Counted from the stretch's first letter, positions 1 through 7,706 are shown. The stretch is 22,263 nucleotides of DNA from JAGVUD01 sp052033935 (GCA_052033935.1 JBPOJE010000068.1:1-22263), one strand, 5' to 3'. Program-made: numbers and translations. The notes: generated by a model from the letters alone, not told the origin.

Positions 1-2
1 GT

Positions 3-74
3 TGGTCGGGCAGCGACATCTGGGAACTGAGGAGAAGGAAGGCGAGGAAACAGCAGCCCGAGCAGGCTGCTTAG
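3..74 (+). CDS. possible C-terminal tail of an upstream gene (partial)
   Basis: One frame is open from the left edge to a TAG at 72-74 and encodes about 23 residues ending in a basic, Gln-rich stretch (LRRRKARKQQPEQAA). Such a tail would suit the end of a cytoplasmic protein, but nothing in it identifies a family. A second frame also stays open for nine codons before stopping at 28-30, so the choice is uncertain. The stop falls directly after a perfect 7-bp inverted repeat (52-71). Confidence 0.2.
   Translation, partial: WSGSDIWELRRRKARKQQPEQAA
52..71. other. GC-rich inverted repeat, possible 3' hairpin of the upstream transcript
   Basis: AGCAGCC (52-58) and GGCTGCT (65-71) are perfect reverse complements around a 6-base loop. 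No T run follows, so it is not a standard intrinsic terminator. It could stabilise the 3' end of a transcript entering from the left edge. The rest of 75-140 holds no recognisable gene. Confidence 0.3.
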
Positions 75-143
75 CCATTCAGCAGACAAGAGCAGACTCC
101 AATTTACACACTTCACAAGGAAATACCAACGCTGAATCGTGGT

Positions 144-172
144 TTGCGCAGCCGGTGCGCGCCAGCTATAAT
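144..172 (+). promoter_or_regulatory. sigma-70-type promoter for a probably leaderless recG mRNA
   Basis: TTGCGC (144-149) and a perfect TATAAT (167-172) are 17 bases apart, the ideal spacing. Transcription starting 7-8 bases after the -10 would begin at about 179-181, the position of the recG ATG. The TAA inside the -10 box (169-171) is in frame with recG, so no earlier start is possible. No Shine-Dalgarno precedes the ATG. Confidence 0.6.
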
Positions 173-180
173 GCCCCGGG

Positions 181-2325
181 ATGCCCAAGACCTCCACGCC
201 GGGACCGGCCGGCACAACCGGAGCCAGCCGCTCGGGCGGCGGATCGCAGGGCGGCCTCGATACCGACGTTCGGTTTGTCAAAGGGGTCGGGACTGCGATG
301 GCCGGTGTCCTCTCGAAGCTTGGCATCATCACCGTCCTCGACCTGCTTCAGCACTACCCCGCCCGCTATGAAGACCGCACGCAGCTTGCCCGCGTCTCAC
401 GGCTCCAGGACGGCCAGCGCGTAACGCTGAGGCTGCGCGTTTCGGACGTTGAGAGCCAGCGCGCGGGACGCCGGATGATCAACATCACGCGCGTTGCCGC
501 GGAGGACGATTCGGGCACTGTGGTGCTTGTCTGGTTCAACCAGCACTGGATGCGCGACCGCTTCTTGAAGCTGCGCGGCCGTGAGATTATCGTTTACGGG
601 CAGGTCCGTTACGGGCGGATGGGCTTCGAGATCAACTCCCCGGACTGGGAAGTCCTGAGCGAGGACGATTCCGACCCCTGGTCGTACGGGAAATTTGTGC
701 CGGTGTATCCGCTCACCGAAGGACTCACTCAGGGGCGCATGCGCCGGATCGTGCGCGGCGCCATCGAGAAGTACGTGGGCCTGCTCGAAGAGAACATCCC
801 CACGCCCATTCTGGATGAGCTGGATCTGATGGATGTGGTTTCGGCCACGCGCGGCGTGCACTGGTCTGAATCGGAGTCCGAGAACGCCGCCGCGAGAAAG
901 CGGCTGGTGTTCGAGGAGTTCCTCTATCTCCAGCTCGCTCTCGCGCAGATGCGTCACGAAGAGGGCGCTGCATCTCCGGGCATAGCCTTCAAGGCACCTC
1001 CCGGGCTTCTCGACGAGATACGCTCCACGGTTTCCTTCCAGCTTACCGGCGCTCAGATGCGGGTTATCGGCGAAATCTGGGACGATATGGCCCGCCCGCA
1101 TCCCATGAACCGCATGCTGCAGGGAGATGTCGGTTCGGGCAAGACTCTGGTGGCCGTGGCCGCCATGGCGCTCGCCGCCCGCAATAGGTATCAGAGCGTG
1201 ATAATGGCGCCGACCGAGGTGCTCGCCGAGCAACACTACTTCTCGATCAGCCCGCTTGCCGAGGCGCTCGGGCTGACTGTCGAGCTTCTTTCGGGGAGCA
1301 TGCGCGCGAAGGTGAAGCAGGCGGTGTACGAGCGTCTGCGCGAAGGCCGCATTGATGTGGCCGCCGGGACGCACGCGCTTCTGCAGGACGCCGTCGAGTT
1401 CCACAAACTGGGCCTCGTGGTTGTGGACGAACAGCATAAGTTCGGAGTCAAGCAGAGGGGTGCCTTGCGGGGCAAGGGAGACGCGCCGGATATGCTCGTG
1501 ATGACCGCTACGCCCATCCCGCGCACGCTCACGATGACCGTGTACGGAGACCTGGATATCTCGGTGATAGACGAGATGCCCGCCGGACGCAGGCCTGTCA
1601 AGACGCATCACAGGGACCTCTCCAGAAGGGCCGAGGTGTACGAGGGCGTCCGCACGCTGCTGCGCAAGGGCGGGCAGGCATTCGTGGTGTGTCCTCTGGT
1701 GTCCGAGTCGGAGAAGCTGCAGACCAAAGCGGCGACGGAGCTTGCCGAAGAATTGCAGACCGGGGTGTTTCCGGAGTACAAAGTGGGGTTGCTTCACGGT
1801 CAGATGAAGGCCGACGAAAAGCAGGCCGCGATTGCCGCGTTTCGCGCGGGCGAGTGCCAGATTCTCGTGTGCACTACGGTCGTTGAGGTCGGGGTGGACA
1901 TCCCGGCTGCGAATGTTATCGTTGTCGAAAACGCCGAGCGTTACGGGCTTGCGCAGTTGCATCAGCTTCGCGGAAGGGTGGGGCGTTCGGGTATTCAGTC
2001 GTTCTGCGTCCTGTTGTCCGATGCCGCGACCGGCGAGTCCGCAAAGCGCATGGAGGCCCTGCTCGGCACGAACAACGGCTTTGAGATAGCCGAGCGGGAT
2101 CTGGAGATCCGGGGGCCGGGTGAGTTTTTCGGGGTGCGGCAGTCCGGGCTGCCGTCGTTCAAGATCGCCGACATCCTGCGGGACGGGCCGATACTCGAGA
2201 TCTCCCGCCGCAAGGCGATGGAGATTGTTGAAAAAGACCCGAAGCTTCGGAGCGCCGGGAATAGGAGGATGGGGCGCGTGGTTGAAGAACAGTATCGCAG
2301 GCAACTGCTCGAGACCGTTGCTTGA
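181..2325 (+). CDS. recG: ATP-dependent DNA helicase RecG
   Basis: RecG is a superfamily 2 DNA translocase that remodels stalled replication forks and branched recombination intermediates. The 714-residue product is close to the family's usual length. The N-terminal wedge region begins with a KGVG helix-hairpin motif near residue 35 followed by YPARYEDR. The helicase core has Walker A GDVGSGKT (residues 315-322), DEQH box (416-419), TATPIPRT, and C-terminal motifs including QLRGRVGR and the RecG-typical GPGEFFGVRQSG. The ATG at 181 is the first possible start because an in-frame TAA lies at 169-171. It has no Shine-Dalgarno and sits eight bases after a TATAAT box, so leaderless translation is likely. 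coaD follows after about 30 bases; rsmD, often present between recG and coaD in Firmicutes, is absent. Confidence 0.97.
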   Translation: MPKTSTPGPAGTTGASRSGGGSQGGLDTDVRFVKGVGTAMAGVLSKLGIITVLDLLQHYPARYEDRTQLARVSRLQDGQRVTLRLRVSDVESQRAGRRMINITRVAAEDDSGTVVLVWFNQHWMRDRFLKLRGREIIVYGQVRYGRMGFEINSPDWEVLSEDDSDPWSYGKFVPVYPLTEGLTQGRMRRIVRGAIEKYVGLLEENIPTPILDELDLMDVVSATRGVHWSESESENAAARKRLVFEEFLYLQLALAQMRHEEGAASPGIAFKAPPGLLDEIRSTVSFQLTGAQMRVIGEIWDDMARPHPMNRMLQGDVGSGKTLVAVAAMALAARNRYQSVIMAPTEVLAEQHYFSISPLAEALGLTVELLSGSMRAKVKQAVYERLREGRIDVAAGTHALLQDAVEFHKLGLVVVDEQHKFGVKQRGALRGKGDAPDMLVMTATPIPRTLTMTVYGDLDISVIDEMPAGRRPVKTHHRDLSRRAEVYEGVRTLLRKGGQAFVVCPLVSESEKLQTKAATELAEELQTGVFPEYKVGLLHGQMKADEKQAAIAAFRAGECQILVCTTVVEVGVDIPAANVIVVENAERYGLAQLHQLRGRVGRSGIQSFCVLLSDAATGESAKRMEALLGTNNGFEIAERDLEIRGPGEFFGVRQSGLPSFKIADILRDGPILEISRRKAMEIVEKDPKLRSAGNRRMGRVVEEQYRRQLLETVA

Positions 2326-2342
2326 GGGCAGGGGCGCGGCAT

Positions 2343-2349
2343 GAGGAGG
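2343..2349 (+). promoter_or_regulatory. ribosome binding site fixing the coaD GTG start
   Basis: GAGGAGG lies five bases before the GTG at 2355. It decides against the longer TTG start at 2322, which would add 11 residues not expected before the conserved beta-strand and nucleotide-binding motif. Confidence 0.7.
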
Positions 2350-2354
2350 CAGGT

Positions 2355-2858
2355 GTGGCTCTAGCCATCTATCCGGGGAGCTTTGACCCGGTGACAAGCG
2401 GACATGTGGATGTGATCGAACGCGCGCGGCACGTGTTCGATCGGGTCATCGTTTCGGTTGCGCCGAACATCCGCAAGGAGGGGCTTTTCACGACCGAGGA
2501 GCGGGTTGAAATGCTAAGGGAGGTCTGCCGGGAGTTTTCGGGCGTGGAGGTGGACTCCTTTTCCGGGCTTCTGGTAAACTACGCTGTCACACACGGCGCG
2601 AATGTGATTGTGCGGGGGCTGAGAGCGGTGTCCGACTTCGAGTTAGAACTGCAGATGGCCCAGATGAACCGTAGCCTGGCGCCGGACATTCATACAGTTT
2701 TTCTGATGACAACCACCGAGCACTCTTTTCTCAGCTCGAGTATCGTGAGAGAAGTGGCGCGCTTGGGCGGAGACGTGAGCGGGATGGTTCCGCCGGTGGT
2801 TGAGAAGTATTTTGCGCGCAAGTTTCAGACAAATGATCTTGGAGGGAAATCAGGATGA
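2355..2858 (+). CDS. coaD: phosphopantetheine adenylyltransferase
   Basis: CoaD transfers AMP from ATP to 4'-phosphopantetheine, the penultimate step of coenzyme A synthesis. The product from the GTG at 2355 is 167 residues, normal for this hexameric nucleotidyltransferase. The nucleotide-binding motif YPGSFDPVTSGH opens the protein just after the start, and the second signature, SSSIVREVA, lies near residue 130. Both are intact. The stop overlaps the next gene as ATGA at 2855-2858, so the two are probably translationally coupled. CoA made here feeds Pta and acyl-carrier chemistry encoded downstream. Confidence 0.96.
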   Translation: MALAIYPGSFDPVTSGHVDVIERARHVFDRVIVSVAPNIRKEGLFTTEERVEMLREVCREFSGVEVDSFSGLLVNYAVTHGANVIVRGLRAVSDFELELQMAQMNRSLAPDIHTVFLMTTTEHSFLSSSIVREVARLGGDVSGMVPPVVEKYFARKFQTNDLGGKSG

Positions 2859-3484
2859 TTGACAATCAGTCACCCAGCGGTACGGTCGTGTCGTCGTCGC
2901 TAGGGCGCGGGAACGCGTCGTCTGTTGATATCATCAAGCAACTTGACAAGCTTGAGGAGCTCGTTGAGGATTCGATCCAGTTCCTCGGCCGGGCGGTCTT
3001 CATCAACACCGAACAGTTTTTTACGTACACAAACAAGATTCGTGCCTTCCTGCCTGAGGAGCTCAAGTGGGCCAGCCACTACTCGCAGGAGAGCGAGCGG
3101 ATGATGCTCGAGAGCGAGACTCAAGCCCGCACCGCCATCGTCGCAGCCCAGGAACAGGCGCGCATGACGGCAAGCGCGGCCGAGGCGCAGGCGCGGCAGG
3201 CTCTGGATGCGGCTCAGGCCGAGGCGCAGCGTTATCTCGAAGAAGCGAAGCAGCGTGCGGCGGCCCTAGTGTCCGAGAGCGAAATCAAGAGACGCGCGGA
3301 GGAGCAGGCGGCGGAGATCATCGCCGCGGCGGAGAAAGAAGCCCTGCGCAAGCGCGAGGGCGCGGACGATTATGCCTCTGAGGTGCTGGGCCGCTTGCTG
3401 GATGTTGTTGATCAGGCGCGAGGGCCGATTCAGCGTGGCAAGGCGCAACTCGAACGCAAGAACGGACGGGCTGGCGACCGATGA
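2855..3484 (+). CDS. coiled-coil protein resembling SepIVA and Firmicute 'ATPase-like' proteins
   Basis: The 209-residue protein has no signal peptide or membrane segment. After about 23 low-complexity residues comes a short domain (about 24-75) with IIKQLDKLEELVED, a hydrophobic patch, then LPEELKWA. A long Ala/Glu/Gln/Arg-rich coiled coil follows (about 85-175), and the C-terminal segment has YASEVLGRLLDVV and a GKAQL-like end. From memory, this order matches mycobacterial SepIVA, a DivIVA-like essential factor for septation and membrane organisation, and a Firmicute family often labelled 'ATPase' or V-ATPase subunit-like, encoded next to coaD or DUF177-rpmF. It lacks Walker motifs, so the ATPase label is probably wrong. 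A good Shine-Dalgarno (GGAGGG, 2841-2846) precedes its ATG. It overlaps coaD and pta by four bases each. The family link is fairly likely; a septation role is inference. Confidence 0.65.
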   Translation: MIDNQSPSGTVVSSSLGRGNASSVDIIKQLDKLEELVEDSIQFLGRAVFINTEQFFTYTNKIRAFLPEELKWASHYSQESERMMLESETQARTAIVAAQEQARMTASAAEAQARQALDAAQAEAQRYLEEAKQRAAALVSESEIKRRAEEQAAEIIAAAEKEALRKREGADDYASEVLGRLLDVVDQARGPIQRGKAQLERKNGRAGDR

Positions 3485-4479
3485 CGAGCGTCGAACGTCT
3501 TTTCCAGAACGCCCGAGCCGACAAGCGCAGGATCATCCTGGCGGAGGGCGGGGACCAGCGCATCGCCGATGCCGCCGCCGAAGTCCTGAAGCTCGACATT
3601 GCCCACCTCACCGTGCTCGGCGACGTTGAGGCCGTCTCCGATCAGATTCGCTTGGCCGGGGGAGACCCGGACGCGGTGCGGCTGATAGACCCGTCCAAGT
3701 GCGGCAGGCGCGAAGCTCTGGCGAACAGCCTGTACGAAATGCGCAAGGCGAAGGGCATGACGCCCGAGAAGGCGTTCGAATTGGCCGGGACCAATCTGTA
3801 CTACCCGGTGCTGGCTATCGCTGCCGGGCAGGCCGATGGTCTCGTGTCGGGGGCGACGCACTCGACGGCAGACACGGTGCGCCCGGCGCTTCAGGTGCTG
3901 AAGACCGCGCCGGGATTCTCCATCGTCTCGAGCTGCTTTCTTATGGTGCTGCCCGACACCGGGTTCGGCGACGAGGGAAATCTGATTTTCGCCGACTGCG
4001 GGCTGGTCATCAACCCGTCGGCCGAAGAACTCGCCGACATTGCCATCGCTGCCGCTGGTTCGTTCCGGCAGCTTGTGGGGGGCGAGCCGCGGGTCGGCAT
4101 GCTCAGCTTCAGCACCAAGGGAAGCGCAAGCGGCCCGATGGTGGACAAAGTCGTGAAAGCCACCGAGATCGCGCGGTCGCGAATGCCCGATCTCGTCATT
4201 GACGGCGAGCTTCAGGGTGACGCCGCGCTCGTGCCGTGGGTGGCCAGAAAGAAGGCGCCCGGCAGCCCGGTGGGCGGCAGGGCAAACGTACTGATCTTCC
4301 CCGACCTCGGCGTAGGCAACATCGCTTACAAGCTGACCGAGCGGCTGGCGCATGCCACTGCCCTCGGGCCTATCCTCCAGGGTGTCAGGAGGCCCGTCAA
4401 CGACCTTTCGCGCGGGTGCTCGGCCGACGACATCGTCAAGATGGTCGCTGTTACGTCCGCGCAGGTTACGGACTCCTAG
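3481..4479 (+). CDS. pta: phosphate acetyltransferase
   Basis: Pta interconverts acetyl-CoA plus phosphate with acetyl phosphate plus CoA. The 332-residue protein is the short, single-domain type without the N-terminal regulatory half of enterobacterial Pta. Family motifs are visible: ILAEGGDQRIADAA near the N-terminus, SGATHSTADTVRPAL around residue 125, SFSTKGSASGP around 205, DGELQGDAALV around 240, and a C-terminal LIFPDLGVGNIAYKL. The ATG overlaps the preceding stop (ATGA, 3481-3484). ackA follows after 135 bases, which contain a terminator-like hairpin. Together with AckA it forms the acetate-producing and ATP-yielding pathway, or acetate activation in reverse. Confidence 0.96.
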   Translation: MTSVERLFQNARADKRRIILAEGGDQRIADAAAEVLKLDIAHLTVLGDVEAVSDQIRLAGGDPDAVRLIDPSKCGRREALANSLYEMRKAKGMTPEKAFELAGTNLYYPVLAIAAGQADGLVSGATHSTADTVRPALQVLKTAPGFSIVSSCFLMVLPDTGFGDEGNLIFADCGLVINPSAEELADIAIAAAGSFRQLVGGEPRVGMLSFSTKGSASGPMVDKVVKATEIARSRMPDLVIDGELQGDAALVPWVARKKAPGSPVGGRANVLIFPDLGVGNIAYKLTERLAHATALGPILQGVRRPVNDLSRGCSADDIVKMVAVTSAQVTDS

Positions 4480-4520
4480 TTCCCGCGGCGGGCGAGGGGC
4501 GCGGCCCCAGCGCCGATTGC

Positions 4521-4552
4521 CTCACTCCGGTCGCTTTCGGGGTGGGGCTTTT
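4521..4552 (+). terminator. terminator-like hairpin between pta and ackA
   Basis: CTCACTCCG (4521-4529) can pair with CGGGGTGGG (4538-4546) over nine base pairs including two G-U wobbles, with an 8-base loop. GC and then TTTT (4549-4552) follow. The T run is short, so partial termination is more likely than a hard stop. A smaller hairpin, GGGGC-GCG-GCCCC, lies at 4496-4508. Confidence 0.4.
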
Positions 4553-4578
4553 CGCGTGCTTACGGGATGCGGGATACT
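4549..4578 (+). promoter_or_regulatory. weak candidate promoter for ackA
   Basis: TTTTCG (4549-4554) and GATACT (4573-4578) are 18 bases apart and about 36 bases before the ackA ATG. The -10 matches consensus in five of six positions; the -35 is poor. The reason to consider it is its place just after the terminator-like hairpin. Confidence 0.22.
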
Positions 4579-4614
4579 GTCTCGCGCCCACATAGAGATT
4601 GGTAGAAATAGACT

Positions 4615-5835
4615 ATGAAAGTTCTGGTTGTTAACAGCGGGTCCTCATCTCTGAAGTATCAGTTGCTCGAGACGTCCGACGACGGTGCTCTGGCAAGGGG
4701 ACTTGTCGAGCGCATCGGAGATCCAAACGGCGTTGGGCGGTTGAAGCAGCAGTCCGAGGGGAAACAGGAGTTCGTGCAGGAACAGCCGATCCCGGATCAC
4801 GTCCGGGCGACGGACATTGCCTTCCAGGCTCTGTGCGATCCGGACTTCGGTGCCCTGGGCAGCATCGAGGAGGTTGATGCCGTGGGGCACCGGGTGGTGC
4901 ACGGCGGAGAACGCTTCACCAGCTCCGTGCTCATAGACGGCGAGGTCGTCACTGCTATCGAGGAGACGAGCCTTCTTGCTCCGCTACACAATCCGCCCAA
5001 TGTTATGGGTATCCGGGCGTGCCTGTCGCGGATGCCGGACGTGCCGCAGGTGGCCGTGTTCGATACCGCTTTCCATTCCACGATGCCGGAGACTGCCTAT
5101 ATGTACGCGCTGCCGTACGATATGTGTCGCGAGCTTGGCGTGCGGCGCTACGGGTTCCATGGCACTTCGCATAAATTCGTGTCGGGTAGAGCGCGCCTGT
5201 TCTTGGACGAGCGCGGCCTGGCCAGCAGCCGCGTTGTGACCTGCCACTTGGGCAACGGGTGCAGCGTGGCGGCCGTTCTGGACGGCAGGTGCGTGGACAC
5301 ATCCATGGGCATGACCCCCGCCGAGGGGCTTGTGATGGGCACGCGTAGCGGAGACATTGACCCGGCCATTCTGCCGTTCCTGGCGAAGAAGTACGACTGG
5401 TCGCCGGGCGATCTCGAGAACCTGATCAACAAGAAGGGCGGTCTGCTCGGGCTGTCGGGTGAGTCTAACGATATGCGCGATGTCGAGAGCAGAGCCGAAG
5501 CGGGCTGCCACAGGGCGGCTCTGGCGCTGGATGTTTTCTGCTATCGGGTGCGAAAATACATTGGTGCGTATGCTGCCGCGATGGGCGGTCTGGACTGCGT
5601 GGTATTCACGGGCGGAATCGGCGAGAACAGCCCGCGCGTGCGCTCCGGGTGCTGTGCTGGCCTGGAGTTCCTGGGGCTGGGGCTGGACGCAGCGGCGAAC
5701 GGCTCGCGCGGGGGCGAGCGCGACATAAGCGCCGGAGACAGCAGTGTGCGCGTGCTCGTCATTCCGACCAACGAAGAGCTGATGATAGCCCGGGAGACCG
5801 AGGGGATCGTGGCGGAAACGCTTGCCCGCCGCTGA
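4615..5835 (+). CDS. ackA: acetate kinase
   Basis: AckA converts acetyl phosphate and ADP to acetate and ATP. The 406-residue protein has the full set of ASKHA-fold motifs: NSGSSSLKYQLLE at residues 7-19, HRVVHGG near 91, FDTAFHSTMP near 148, RYGFHGTSHKFVS around 178, HLGNGCSVAA near 207, MGTRSGDIDP near 241, FTGGIGENS near 330 and a C-terminal TNEELMIARET. The ATG start has only a weak Shine-Dalgarno. It is separated from pta by 135 bases with a possible terminator and weak promoter, so its dosage may be set separately. The DUF177 gene starts 24 bases after its stop. Confidence 0.97.
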   Translation: MKVLVVNSGSSSLKYQLLETSDDGALARGLVERIGDPNGVGRLKQQSEGKQEFVQEQPIPDHVRATDIAFQALCDPDFGALGSIEEVDAVGHRVVHGGERFTSSVLIDGEVVTAIEETSLLAPLHNPPNVMGIRACLSRMPDVPQVAVFDTAFHSTMPETAYMYALPYDMCRELGVRRYGFHGTSHKFVSGRARLFLDERGLASSRVVTCHLGNGCSVAAVLDGRCVDTSMGMTPAEGLVMGTRSGDIDPAILPFLAKKYDWSPGDLENLINKKGGLLGLSGESNDMRDVESRAEAGCHRAALALDVFCYRVRKYIGAYAAAMGGLDCVVFTGGIGENSPRVRSGCCAGLEFLGLGLDAAANGSRGGERDISAGDSSVRVLVIPTNEELMIARETEGIVAETLARR

Positions 5836-5859
5836 TTGCCGCAAGGACAGGGTGTCGTT

Positions 5860-6417
5860 GTGAAGCTTGACCTGAACGAAATAGCGCATTCCGTGGGAAT
5901 GCTGTATACTTACGAGGTTGACGGCGACGAGTCCGAACTTGCCACTGAAGACCTGCCTTTTCAGGGGCCGGTGCGAGGTCGGATCCAGTTTACCAACACG
6001 GGGATGCTGCTTCTTGCCCGGGGCAAGCTGGATGTGACGGTTGACCTCGAGTGTGTGCGGTGCCTGGGGCATTTTCCGTTCCGGCAGACTATCACCATCG
6101 AAGAGCATTTCTCTCTGCACCCGGGCGCTCTTGCCGGGGACGAGGAACCAGACGGCGAGACCGCCACGGTCCATAGTGACCTCGAGTTGGCGGGTGACCT
6201 GTACAGGGACGGGATTCTGGACCTGTCGGAACTCATCCGCCAGAACGTGCTGGTTTCTGTTCCCCTGGCCCCGCTGTGCAACGAAGACTGTGCCGGTCTG
6301 TGCTCGCGCTGCGGAAGCAACCTGAACGAAGGCCCGTGCGAGTGTTCCGGTGTGCCGGACGGAAGCGAGGCTCCTCCGACTATTGGGGAGGCCCTGCCGG
6401 ACTGGCAGCCGCGTTGA
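5860..6417 (+). CDS. yceD: DUF177 / YceD-family protein with cysteine motifs
   Basis: YceD-family (DUF177) proteins are linked to 23S rRNA accumulation and are almost always encoded just before rpmF, as here. The product is 185 residues from the GTG at 5860. It shows the central CVRC pair (C65, C68) in a beta-rich region, then the C-terminal signature CNEDCAGLC, CG, NLNEGPCEC, which probably binds zinc. A longer TTG start at 5836 is possible but would abut the ackA stop and add residues not usual in the family; AGGG lies eight bases before the chosen GTG. rpmF starts 18 bases downstream, implying co-expression with L32. The molecular function beyond the rRNA link is not known to me. Confidence 0.92.
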   Translation: MKLDLNEIAHSVGMLYTYEVDGDESELATEDLPFQGPVRGRIQFTNTGMLLLARGKLDVTVDLECVRCLGHFPFRQTITIEEHFSLHPGALAGDEEPDGETATVHSDLELAGDLYRDGILDLSELIRQNVLVSVPLAPLCNEDCAGLCSRCGSNLNEGPCECSGVPDGSEAPPTIGEALPDWQPR

Positions 6418-6423
6418 CTAACC

Positions 6424-6428
6424 AGGAG
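6424..6428 (+). promoter_or_regulatory. ribosome binding site supporting the rpmF TTG start
   Basis: AGGAG lies seven bases before TTG at 6436. The protein read from there begins MPLPKRR, matching the invariant L32 N-terminus (M-x-x-P-K-R-R), so the TTG is secure. Confidence 0.8.
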
Positions 6429-6435
6429 AAGTATA

Positions 6436-6633
6436 TTGCCATTACCGAAACGACGACACTCGGCGACGCGCCGTGACAAGCGGCGGACGCATTACAAGAT
6501 CGCCGCGCCCACTCTCACAACCTGCCCGAGCTGCGGTGAGCCGGTTGAGCCTCACACCGCCTGCAAGGCTTGTGGGCAGTACCGCAAGCGGCTGGTGATT
6601 CCCGAGGCAAAGCGAGACAAAGCAAAGGAATAG
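6436..6633 (+). CDS. rpmF: 50S ribosomal protein L32
   Basis: L32 is a small structural protein of the large ribosomal subunit near the peptidyl transferase region. The 65-residue product has the N-terminal PKRRHSATRRDKRRTH basic stretch and the zinc-ribbon form of the protein, CPSC (residues 30-33) and CKAC (43-46), so it is the four-cysteine zinc-binding paralogue type. It starts with TTG, unusual for a very highly expressed gene but backed by AGGAG at optimal spacing. Its TAG directly abuts the plsX ATG. No fapR gene lies between rpmF and plsX, unlike in many Firmicutes. Confidence 0.96.
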   Translation: MPLPKRRHSATRRDKRRTHYKIAAPTLTTCPSCGEPVEPHTACKACGQYRKRLVIPEAKRDKAKE

Positions 6634-7695
6634 ATGCCCATAGAGGCTGTGGGTTTGTCTGGTTCGGGCGAGACGAGGGTGACGGAAGACCGGATAACTG
6701 TCGCCGTGGATGTCATGGGTGGCGATCACGCTCCCAGAGAGATACTGCTGGGTGCGCTGCAGGGTGCCTCCCGGCACGACGCGCGCGTCTTGGCTGTCGG
6801 TGACCGGCACGTCATCGAGCGCTATCTGCGCAAGATGAAAGGCGCGGAGCGTATCGAGATTGTTGACGCCCCCGATCAGATTCAGATGGGGGAGAACCCC
6901 GCCTCTGCGATCCGGCGCAAGCCCAACTCCTCCCTGGTCGTCGCGGCGCGGCTTGTGCGCGAGCGTAAGGCGGACGCAATGCTCTCGGCCGGAAGCACGG
7001 GTGCGTGCATGGCCGTCGCGGCTCTCATTCTGGGCCGCGCGCCGGGCATTGACCGTCCGGGCATCGCGACCGTCCTGCCGACGGCCAGGGGCCAGTCGGT
7101 GTTGCTGGACGTCGGCGCTAACGTGGATTCCACTGTCGAGAACCTTGTGCAGTTTGCGGTTATGGGCAGCATCTACAGCCGTGACGTGCTCGGCGTCAAG
7201 ACCCCCCGCGTTGGGCTGCTCTCTATCGGCGAGGAGCCGACGAAGGGGAACGAACTTACGAAGGCTGCGCACAAGGCGCTACTTCAGACCGGGGTCGATT
7301 TTGTCGGGAATGTCGAGCCAGGGCCGCTGTTCGCGGGCGCGGCGGACGTGGTTGTGTGCGACGGATTTGTCGGGAATGTGGCCCTCAAGGTCGCGGAAGG
7401 CGTTGTGGAGCTCCTTCTGCAGGTGGCTAAGGCCAGGCTCTGGAACCACCCCTGGTATCGCCTGATGCTTCTTGGGATGGCACCTGGCCTGCGGAAGGTG
7501 CACAGGCAGCTCGACCGCCAGGAGGTCGGCGGAGCCCCACTGCTTGGCGTCAATGGCATCTGTATCGTGTGCCACGGCAACAGCAAGGCGAAGTCCATTA
7601 TCAGTGCGCTCGGGCTTGCCGCGCGCGCGCATGAGAAGGATATGCTGGGGCATATCAGAAAGTGTCTGGGAGTGCCGGTGGATATCCCGGCCTAG
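6634..7695 (+). CDS. plsX: phosphate acyltransferase PlsX
   Basis: PlsX makes acyl-phosphate from acyl-ACP and phosphate, the acyl donor for PlsY in phospholipid synthesis. The 353-residue protein has the opening AVDVMGGDHAP (residues about 25-35), SAGSTGACMA near 118, the GIDRPGIATVLPT motif near 137, LLDVGANVD, and GEEPTKGNELTKAA near 207. The ATG at 6634 has AAAGGA four bases upstream and adds about 20 residues before the conserved strand; GTG at 6679 is an alternative but lacks spacing to a Shine-Dalgarno. It opens the fatty-acid block, linking phospholipid and fatty-acid synthesis. fabH starts 62 bases further on. Confidence 0.95.
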   Translation: MPIEAVGLSGSGETRVTEDRITVAVDVMGGDHAPREILLGALQGASRHDARVLAVGDRHVIERYLRKMKGAERIEIVDAPDQIQMGENPASAIRRKPNSSLVVAARLVRERKADAMLSAGSTGACMAVAALILGRAPGIDRPGIATVLPTARGQSVLLDVGANVDSTVENLVQFAVMGSIYSRDVLGVKTPRVGLLSIGEEPTKGNELTKAAHKALLQTGVDFVGNVEPGPLFAGAADVVVCDGFVGNVALKVAEGVVELLLQVAKARLWNHPWYRLMLLGMAPGLRKVHRQLDRQEVGGAPLLGVNGICIVCHGNSKAKSIISALGLAARAHEKDMLGHIRKCLGVPVDIPA

Positions 7696-7706
7696 GTGAG
7701 CATCGG

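Noticed and set aside
2..424. Plus-strand open frame of 140 codons across the recG start
   Set aside because: It overlaps recG in another frame, has no recognisable motif, and its low-complexity Pro/Arg/Ser content is typical of a shadow frame.
397..2397. Long minus-strand open frame (over 600 codons) opposite recG
   Set aside because: It is antisense to an intact recG, has no family motif, and is rich in His/Arg/Leu as expected for the complement of a GC-rich gene. The same holds for the long antisense frames at 3430-4353, 4984-6174, 6442-7272 and 7755-8798.
6418..6640. FapR regulator gene or FapR operator near rpmF-plsX
   Set aside because: No coding space for fapR exists between rpmF and plsX, and I found no palindrome of the FapR box type upstream of rpmF, plsX or fabH.
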